Part shown: positions 58,638-64,000 of the stretch, piece by piece | Numbering within the stretch: the stretch's first letter is position 1 | How the letters are laid out: each line of letters opens with the position of its first letter | Origin: Limnohabitans sp. Jir72 | GTDB taxonomy: Bacteria > Pseudomonadota > Gammaproteobacteria > Burkholderiales > Burkholderiaceae_C | DNA length: 64,000 nucleotides | NCBI RefSeq assembly: GCF_003063575.1 | Contig: NZ_NESC01000012.1 | Location: 27,861 to 91,860, forward strand | Direction: 5' to 3' | Notes under the pieces: model-generated | What the model saw: the letters and a program-made list of their open reading frames with translations, nothing else | Told to the model about the DNA's origin: nothing | Databases searched by the model: none | Translations under genes and position numbers: made by a program

Positions 58638-59351
58638 ATGCGTCAAATCGTTCTGGACACCGAAACCACCGGCCTCTCGGCCGAAGGCGGCGACCGCATC
58701 ATTGAACTGGGCTGCGTAGAGCTGTATGCCCGCAAGCTGACGGGCAAAAACCTGCATTTCTATTTCAACCCCGAGCGCGACAGCCACGAAGACGCGCTCA
58801 AGGTGCACGGCATCAGCAACGAGTTCTTGCGCGACAAGCCCAAGTTCGCAGAGCTGACCGAGGAAATCCTCGACTACTTGAGTGATGCCGAACTCATCAT
58901 CCACAACGCGGCGTTCGACATCGGCTTTTTGAACAAAGAACTCGAACGTGTGGGCAAAAAACCGCTGAAGGCCTACGTCAGCAACGTCATCGACACCTTG
59001 GCCATGGCCAAGGAGATGTTCCCCGGCAAGCGCAACAGCTTGGACGCTTTGTGTGATCGCTTGGAAGTGGACAACTCGGGCCGCACCTTGCACGGCGCAT
59101 TGTTGGATGCTGAGCTGCTGGCCGATGTGTACATCAACATGACGCGTGGCCAGGAGGCCTTGTTGATTGACGCGGGCGATGCCGCGCCCAATGATGCGAA
59201 GCAAATGGCGGTGCAAGTGGACTTGAGCACCTTTGTGCTGCCGGTCTTGTCGGCCAATGCCCAGGAGTTGGCCGCGCACAATGAGGTGCTGACGCAATTG
59301 GACAAGTCCAGCGGTGGAAAAACTGTTTGGCGCCGACTGGCCGTGGCCTGA
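58638..59351 (+). CDS. dnaQ: DNA polymerase III epsilon subunit (3'-5' exonuclease)
   Basis: A 237-residue proofreading exonuclease. ExoI is IVLDTETTGLSAEGGDRIIE (Asp7, Glu9), ExoII is IIHNAAFDIGFLNKEL and the ExoIII-epsilon motif reads LHGALLDAELLADVYINM. The C-terminal tail that binds the alpha subunit is present but not conserved in detail. It lies 16 nt after fdx, so it may be partly cotranscribed with the isc genes, and just upstream of tRNA-Val. Confidence 0.96.
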   Translation: MRQIVLDTETTGLSAEGGDRIIELGCVELYARKLTGKNLHFYFNPERDSHEDALKVHGISNEFLRDKPKFAELTEEILDYLSDAELIIHNAAFDIGFLNKELERVGKKPLKAYVSNVIDTLAMAKEMFPGKRNSLDALCDRLEVDNSGRTLHGALLDAELLADVYINMTRGQEALLIDAGDAAPNDAKQMAVQVDLSTFVLPVLSANAQELAAHNEVLTQLDKSSGGKTVWRRLAVA

Positions 59352-59434
59352 AAATTGGCGCAAAATTTTGGCATCTGCCTCAATCAGCGCAAATTTTTAT
59401 GCCATAATTAAGGTCTTCGCTGCAATGCAGTGAT

Positions 59435-59509
59435 GGGCGATTAGCTCAGCGGTAGAGCACTGCATTCACACTGCAGGGGTCACATGTTCGATCCATGTAT
59501 CGCCCACCA
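59435..59509 (+). tRNA. tRNA-Val (CAC)
   Basis: A complete cloverleaf of 75 nt. The acceptor stem is GGGCGAT/ATCGCCC and the D stem is GCTC/GAGC. The anticodon stem CTGCA/TGCAG holds the loop TTCACAC with anticodon CAC, and the T stem is ACATG/CATGT. A and the encoded CCA end the gene. CAC reads valine codon GUG. Confidence 0.95.
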
Positions 59510-59527
59510 AAATTTGAAGACAAGATC

Positions 59528-59561
59528 AAGCACTTAGAGGAAACTCTAGGTGCTTTTTTTT
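59528..59561 (+). terminator. Rho-independent terminator after tRNA-Val
   Basis: AGCACTTAGAG (59529-59539) pairs with CTCTAGGTGCT (59544-59554), with one weak pair and a GAAA-like loop. A run of eight T residues follows. Confidence 0.9.
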
Positions 59562-59826
59562 AGTTCAAAATCATGTGGTTCTCGGTGACGACAAATCTCA
59601 GATTTTTCGATGTCTTCAGAGATTTTCGAAACAGTCAAACACCCGACATCCATCGCCGATCCCAGGCGCTGTGCGGCTTCTGAGGGAGGGTGATGGCGCA
59701 GTCGCTGTCAATGTGTCAACACCCCAGGTGCATATCGCGACCACAGGTGCGACAAGAGCTCAAGTCACGGGGCTAGACAACCGGCAGGGCCAGATGCCAG
59801 TGGTGTGAATTGCGGCTCTGTTGGGT

Positions 59827-60132
59827 TCACTTTTTCGTCAAAGTTGGCACCAGCAAAGCGTCCAGGTTTTTCAAAATTTCAGACTCAACGGTGGACTTGA
59901 AGCTGCGCAACAAAACGCTCAACTGCACGGTAATTTCCAAGGTGTCATGGGTTGCCAACAATCGACCTTTGACACCGCTGCGCGTGAAAAAAACCTCGTC
60001 TACCGTCGCTCCCTCGTGGTACACACAGCGCAGGCCAAACTCTTGCTCTGCCATCTCTGCCCAAGTGAAAGCGATTTTTCGGATTTTTTTGAAACCATGC
60101 GCATGCGTTCGATGAATGTGCAGATCGGCCAC
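59827..60132 (-). CDS. Polyhydroxyalkanoic acid system family protein
   Basis: A 101-residue protein matching from memory the small PHA-granule/regulation family (TIGR02610). Blocks are ADLHIHRTHAHGFKKIRKIA, FTWAEMAEQEFGLRCVYHEG, FTRSGVKGRLLATHDTLEI and FKSTVESEILKNLDALL. The start is GTG 60132, with AGAGA about 7 nt upstream, 20 nt after the P-type ATPase stop. A longer open frame to 60339 overlaps the ATPase and is not needed. It is the last gene of the right-edge operon. Role unknown; PHA granule association is inferred from the family name. Confidence 0.75.
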   Translation of the reverse strand: MADLHIHRTHAHGFKKIRKIAFTWAEMAEQEFGLRCVYHEGATVDEVFFTRSGVKGRLLATHDTLEITVQLSVLLRSFKSTVESEILKNLDALLVPTLTKK

Positions 60133-60152
60133 TTTGTATCTCTTTTCTAACG

Positions 60153-62288
60153 TTATTTGCGTGATGCCAACAGCGGGCGCATGGCGTTGAGCGTGGCCAA
60201 CAGGCCAGAGCCATTGCTGATCAAAGTGCAGGCCATGGGCGACATCAAACCAGTGGGCACCGCCAATGCCAAAGCCAAGGTGTTGGCACCCGCGATCAGG
60301 CTGAAGTTTTGTTTGACCAAGGCCATGCCATCGCGGCAAATGTCGATGGCCGGCAGCAGCTGGTGCAAACCCTCTTCCATCAAAACCACGTCGGCAGCGT
60401 TACGGGCAATGTCTGCACCGTCCACCAGTGAAATGCCTATATCGGCTTGGGCTAAAGCAGGGGAGTCATTCACGCCATCGCCGATCATGGCGAACGGCCC
60501 ATATTTCAGACGCAAGGTGCGCACAATTTCGGCTTTGTCGTGGGGCAATATTTCCGAGTAGACCGTTTCAATGCCCACCTCGTCGGCCACGCGCCGAGCC
60601 ACACCTTCGCGGTCACCCGACAACATCACAATGTGCTCTACACCGCGTGCGCGCAAGCCAGCGACCACGGCACGGGCTTCGGGCCTGGGGGCATCGCTGC
60701 ACGCAATGGCGCCCACCAAGCTGTCGTCCAAAGCCACCAAAAGCACGATGTAGCCGTGGCCCTCTGCTTGAGCCAAATATTTGGCCGCTTTGCCGGTCGC
60801 AATGCCAAGGCTGCGCAAGAAGCGCGCGCTGCCCACATGCAAACGCTGCCCAGCAATCTCCGCCGTCACCCCCATGCCAATGGCAAACTGAACGTCGTCG
60901 CACAGCGGTAATGTGAGGCCGCGCACTTGCGCGGCATGCAAGACCAAAGCGCGTGCCACTGGGTGACGAAGCTGCGTCTCAGCAGCAGCGGCCAACTGCA
61001 ATATGCGATCCGCGCTGATACGTGCATGCATGGACCGCACGTCCAGCACTGTCAAATGGCCCGAGGTGAGCGTACCCGTTTTGTCAAATGCAATGCCGCG
61101 CAGGGTGGCCAGTTGCTCAACATGGTGGCCACTCTTGATCAAAATACCCTGCCGCGCGGCACGCGTCATGCTGGCCAAAATGCTGGTGGGGGCGGCCACA
61201 CGAATGCCGGTGCCGTAATCCACGATCGCCATCGACATGAAGCGGTCCACATTGCCGGTGAGTGCGAGCAAGGCCACATTGACACCCAACAGCGGAGCCA
61301 CCAAACGGTCAGCAAATTGCTCGGCGTAGTTTTGAATGCGGGTTTCGCCCACTGGCGCCGATGCAATGACCTGCACAATTTTGGCCACCACCGTGTTGGC
61401 CCCCACCTCGGTCACTTGGACCGTGATGGAACCCTCCACAATGGAAGAACCCGCAAACACCATCTCACCCACACGACGTGTGGCAGGCACAGATTCACCC
61501 GTGATGTGGCGCTGATCCACAGAAGCCAAGCCGCTGCAAATCATGCCGTCGGCGGGCACCAAATCACCCGCCATCATCAGTGCCATGTCGTCGCACATCA
61601 ACGATTGCGCAGGGATCAGGGTGATGTTGCCTTCGGCATCCAGACGCCTGGCCTGCACCACCTGAAAGTCCAACAGCTCACGCATGTGGCCGCGTGATTG
61701 GCGTGCGGTCAGCTCTCGCACCACATCACCCAAATGCACCATCATGGCAATCACGGCGGCGGTGCGCGGCTCACGGCGCAGCACGGCAATGGCCAAGGCC
61801 AAGCCATCTAAAAAGTCCACATTGAAGCGGCGCTCTTTGAACAAGGTGGTCACTGCGCGACGCCAAATGGGAAAACCCGTCAATACAATCAACAACAAGT
61901 CCAAGCCAAACCCGCCTGCAGGCCCCAGTACCAAAGCGGTGGCGGCCAAGGCCATTGATCTGAAAGGGCTGAATTCGATGGTTTTACTTTGTATGTTTTG
62001 CAGCTGGCCAGTTGGCAAGGTCACCAACATCGTGCTGGGTTGCAACAGCATCTCAAGCAAAGCATCAAACTGCCCCATGTGCTCAATCGTGATGGATTCA
62101 CATGCAGGGTTGAGCCGGAAGTTGGACACCAAAGGGCTGCTGGACAGTTGGTGGCTGATGCGCTCACGCACAGCCTTGTCGACGCGCAAACGCGCCACGC
62201 GAATGCGGCATCGCCCTGGCACTTCATGCAGCAGTTGGTAGCTTGCGCGGCTGAGCGCGGGACTGACGTCAGTACCTATTTCGTGCAT
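60153..62288 (-). CDS. P1B-like P-type ATPase lacking the CPC motif
   Basis: A 711-residue P-type ATPase. All soluble-domain motifs are intact: ITGESVPA (actuator), AFDKTGTLTSG with Asp402, LRHPVARAL (the HP element of P1B pumps), LSGDREGVARRVADEVG and MIGDGVNDSPALAQADIG. The N-terminal VPGRCRIRVARLRVDKAV is a metal-domain-like fold without CxxC. In the sixth membrane helix the usual CPC is replaced by Tyr358-Gly-Thr (DYGTGIRVAAPTSIL). The transported ion is therefore unclear. ATG 62288 overlaps the preceding gene by 20 nt. Confidence 0.9.
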   Translation of the reverse strand: MHEIGTDVSPALSRASYQLLHEVPGRCRIRVARLRVDKAVRERISHQLSSSPLVSNFRLNPACESITIEHMGQFDALLEMLLQPSTMLVTLPTGQLQNIQSKTIEFSPFRSMALAATALVLGPAGGFGLDLLLIVLTGFPIWRRAVTTLFKERRFNVDFLDGLALAIAVLRREPRTAAVIAMMVHLGDVVRELTARQSRGHMRELLDFQVVQARRLDAEGNITLIPAQSLMCDDMALMMAGDLVPADGMICSGLASVDQRHITGESVPATRRVGEMVFAGSSIVEGSITVQVTEVGANTVVAKIVQVIASAPVGETRIQNYAEQFADRLVAPLLGVNVALLALTGNVDRFMSMAIVDYGTGIRVAAPTSILASMTRAARQGILIKSGHHVEQLATLRGIAFDKTGTLTSGHLTVLDVRSMHARISADRILQLAAAAETQLRHPVARALVLHAAQVRGLTLPLCDDVQFAIGMGVTAEIAGQRLHVGSARFLRSLGIATGKAAKYLAQAEGHGYIVLLVALDDSLVGAIACSDAPRPEARAVVAGLRARGVEHIVMLSGDREGVARRVADEVGIETVYSEILPHDKAEIVRTLRLKYGPFAMIGDGVNDSPALAQADIGISLVDGADIARNAADVVLMEEGLHQLLPAIDICRDGMALVKQNFSLIAGANTLALALAVPTGLMSPMACTLISNGSGLLATLNAMRPLLASRK

Positions 62289-62931
62289 GCGAAAGACCCG
62301 TAGAAACAACCTTGACCACTGGCGCACCCATGCGATCGCGGTGCAAGGATAGAAATGAGTTGAACGCAAACGTGCCCAAGCTCAGCCACATGGGTGTACC
62401 TGTGCCTCGGGCTTGACGCATTGAGGTCGCTACCGCGAACATGAGCGGCAGCAAAAGCTTGAGGTCTACATAACCATCACTGGCTTGTCGCATTCGAAAA
62501 TCCAACTCTTCGGCCCCCGCCATCAAGCTTTCGGCCAGGCGCGATTGCTTGGCCAAATAGCTAGAAGCGCCAGAAGCCACCGCCACATCAATGCCCGCTA
62601 GCAATGCGTCATCGCCTTGCAATCTCATCCATCCGTTGACATGGGGGTCGTTTTGCAAACGGCAGTAAAACACCGTATCCGCAGGGCTGTAGCAGATCAC
62701 GATGCTGGAGGACGGTGCATTCACACGCACGCTTTCAACCCCGTCCAAACCGGCGATGATTTTTTGAACTATGGCAAAAAACTCGGGGTCTGCAGGCACG
62801 CCCAGCACCTTGAGCCGCATGCGGCCTGGAACGTGGTGCGCTATGCGAACCGCACTGACGGCTTCGGTTGGGGTGGTCGACACCTTAAGCCTGCGGGGCT
62901 GGCTTGTCGATCGGTGCAAGCTTTTGTTCAT
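62269..62931 (-). CDS. HMA-like domain membrane protein
   Basis: A 220-residue protein. Residues about 28-95 form an HMA-like fold starting RIAHHVPGRMRLKVLGV, without metal-binding CxxC. The central part contains DDALLAGIDVAVASGASSYL, and a hydrophobic segment reads LKLLLPLMFAVATSM. The C-terminus has one more hydrophobic stretch and a basic end. The VPGRxRxxV motif is shared with the ATPase N-terminus. ATG 62931 overlaps the upstream gene by 47 nt; a GTG at 62883 right after that gene's stop is an alternative start. Confidence 0.78.
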   Translation of the reverse strand: MNKSLHRSTSQPRRLKVSTTPTEAVSAVRIAHHVPGRMRLKVLGVPADPEFFAIVQKIIAGLDGVESVRVNAPSSSIVICYSPADTVFYCRLQNDPHVNGWMRLQGDDALLAGIDVAVASGASSYLAKQSRLAESLMAGAEELDFRMRQASDGYVDLKLLLPLMFAVATSMRQARGTGTPMWLSLGTFAFNSFLSLHRDRMGAPVVKVVSTGLSHARNRY

Positions 62932-63445
62932 GCTTTACTTCGGCCACCAAATCGTGCACCTTCTCGCTGGTCTCTGCCACCACTTCTTGCATTTTTTTGG
63001 TCAAGACAAAACCGGCACGCAGCGCACCCTTGATAGCGGGACGCACATAGTCGCCGAGCTCGGGAAACAACTTCCCCAGCAAAATAGCGCCCGCGCCAAT
63101 GATCAAACCTGGAATCAATTCCACTTCAATCAAGGCTGCGCCCACCACAATGGATGCAGCTGTGGCCACTGACGTTTTATCGCCCGAGACCAAGTCTTTG
63201 CTGCGTGCTATCAACTCGCTGATGCGGTGCTTGGCAGCTGCTGATTGGCTGTCGTGCGACGTTGCCTCGTACGCTTGTGTATAAGCCACCTCTGGTGCCG
63301 TGGCCTTGCTTGCTGTGGGCCGACGTGGGCTACGTGCTTTGGGCGCGCTTGCCTTTTTCAAAATTTCCGCGCTGTTGGCAGCGGTTACCTTGGTGTTTTT
63401 GACAACGTCTGAACGCTTGATTTTTGTGACCACTTCATACTCCAT
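62885..63445 (-). CDS. DUF5132-like protein
   Basis: A 186-residue protein. The N-terminal half is basic and low in complexity (KKASAPKARSPRRPTASKAT). A hydrophobic block follows (TAASIVVGAALIEVELIPGL, IIGAGAILLGKLFPELGDYV) and a helical end, RPAIKGALRAGFVLTKKMQE with VVAETSEKVHDLVAEVKHE. This is the DUF5132 pattern, judged from memory. ATG 63445 was chosen; the open frame extends upstream to 63589 without a clear signal. It is the first gene of the operon with the HMA-like protein and the P-type ATPase. Confidence 0.75.
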   Translation of the reverse strand: MEYEVVTKIKRSDVVKNTKVTAANSAEILKKASAPKARSPRRPTASKATAPEVAYTQAYEATSHDSQSAAAKHRISELIARSKDLVSGDKTSVATAASIVVGAALIEVELIPGLIIGAGAILLGKLFPELGDYVRPAIKGALRAGFVLTKKMQEVVAETSEKVHDLVAEVKHEQKLAPIDKPAPQA

Positions 63446-63829
63446 GCAGGTAGAGCGACACCGTCGGTGCGCGAGAGCCAAGTGCTGACTCTGTGGTGCA
63501 ACGTTAAAGCGATCGATCGGCTGAGTCTGTTCGCTAACCACCCAACCCAGGTCAATTTTTGAAAAATCCTCATTGCCCATATTTGGCAAGGTATTTCATT
63601 CACTGACCTCACCTAACCTCATCTAAGATAAGCTGAGTATTTTTCCAATCGGCATATTGAGTTTTGCTGATGTAAAAGGGGATCACCAACTTCGCCGAGC
63701 TTGACGTCTTGCGCTCCGATGGTCAGGTCTGTAGGGGGATAGCAATTGGCCGCGCTGTTATCGCAGCACCCTCCAGATTGTTAAAACATTCCTTAAGGGT
63801 ACTGAGGCAGTAAAAAAGCCCCACATATG
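63446..63829. other. Intergenic region, no gene recognised
   Basis: No convincing coding frame is seen between the DUF5132-like gene and the insertion element. It should hold the promoter of the minus-strand operon. A -35-like TTGGAA occurs on the minus strand near 63645, but no good -10 follows. Confidence 0.5.
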
Positions 63830-64000
63830 TGAACTGACCCCAATAAGTTGGACGGTTTAAAAAGCTGATTAGGCCATAGAGGGCTGAGTTCTGTACTGCA
63901 CAGGACTCAGCCCTTTTAGTTTGATCTTGATCCGATCGTTGTTGTAGTAGTGGATGTACTCCTTCAAGCCCATCTCAAGCTCTTTCACATTCTCGAATTT
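63830..64000. mobile_element. IS3-family insertion sequence, one end (partial)
   Basis: An IS3-type terminal sequence starts at 63830 (TGAACTGACCCCAATAAGTT). It is followed 39 nt later by the 3' end of a transposase gene on the minus strand. The other end lies outside the window. Confidence 0.82.
63869..64000 (-). CDS. IS3-family transposase (OrfB), C-terminal part
   Basis: The last 43 residues of an rve-type integrase-core transposase, cut by the window end. Diagnostic residues are EYIHYYNNDRIKIKLKGLSP followed by VQYRTQ, the C-terminal signature of IS150/IS3-group OrfB. The stop TAA is at 63869-63871. Whether the full copy is intact cannot be seen. Confidence 0.85.
   Translation of the reverse strand, partial: KFENVKELEMGLKEYIHYYNNDRIKIKLKGLSPVQYRTQPSMA

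Noticed and set aside
59575..59808. A 77-codon open frame after the tRNA-Val terminator
   Set aside because: No ribosome-binding sequence, no recognisable family and composition unlike neighbouring genes.
59400..60150. A tRNA-linked integration site (att) for a genomic island
   Set aside because: No integrase and no repeat of the tRNA 3' end was found within the window; the far side is not visible.

Overview
The window reads as a contiguous piece of a betaproteobacterial chromosome, order Burkholderiales, most like the Comamonadaceae. This is inferred from recognised gene neighbourhoods (mltD-gloB-methyltransferase-rnhA; moaA-mobA-moeA; nadE-glnB; ilvB-ilvN-ilvC-pssA-leuA; phaC-phaA-phaB; iscR-S-U-A-hscB-hscA-fdx-dnaQ-tRNA-Val) and from protein sequence; no database search was run. 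Coding density is high, many neighbouring genes overlap by 4 nt, and most of the window is core metabolism.

Layout. 1-5.0 kb: the 3' end of recR, an exported solute-binding protein, then mltD/gloB facing away from a methyltransferase and rnhA. 5.2-9.6 kb: an RND efflux pair. 9.7-14.3 kb (minus): molybdenum cofactor genes moaA-mobA-moeA and an aldehyde dehydrogenase. 14.4-18.3 kb: ppa, a GNAT-like protein, nadE and glnB. 18.3-21.6 kb (minus): a tightly coupled six-gene run starting with an ECF-type sigma factor and a small membrane protein in the anti-sigma position. 21.7-27.9 kb: branched-chain amino acid synthesis (ilvBNC, leuA) with pssA; leuA is preceded by a leucine-rich leader peptide and attenuator. 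28-31.4 kb: a PBP7-type peptidase, an IclR regulator and both N-end-rule aminoacyl transferases (aat, bpt).

32.6-36.5 kb holds PHB synthesis (phaC, phaA, phaB). A PHB depolymerase with an unusual Ala/Lys/Pro-rich tail lies at 48-49.6 kb, and a small PHA-granule-family protein at about 60 kb. 39-47.2 kb is a propionyl-CoA to succinyl-CoA module (GntR regulator, methylmalonyl-CoA mutase, MeaB chaperone, PccB, PccA and a VOC protein that is a candidate epimerase). It can feed odd-chain and branched-chain carbon into the TCA cycle and shares acyl-CoA intermediates with PHA metabolism. 49.7-53.2 kb: an aminotransferase and uvrB. 53.2-59.4 kb: the complete isc Fe-S operon, with IscR-type sites in its promoter, then dnaQ and tRNA-Val(CAC).

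The right edge, beyond the tRNA, is the only clearly accessory region. It holds a four-gene minus-strand operon (DUF5132-like protein, HMA-like protein, a P-type ATPase without the usual CPC metal-binding motif, and the PHA-granule-family protein), followed by an IS3-family element cut by the window end. This operon is the best candidate here for an undescribed system.
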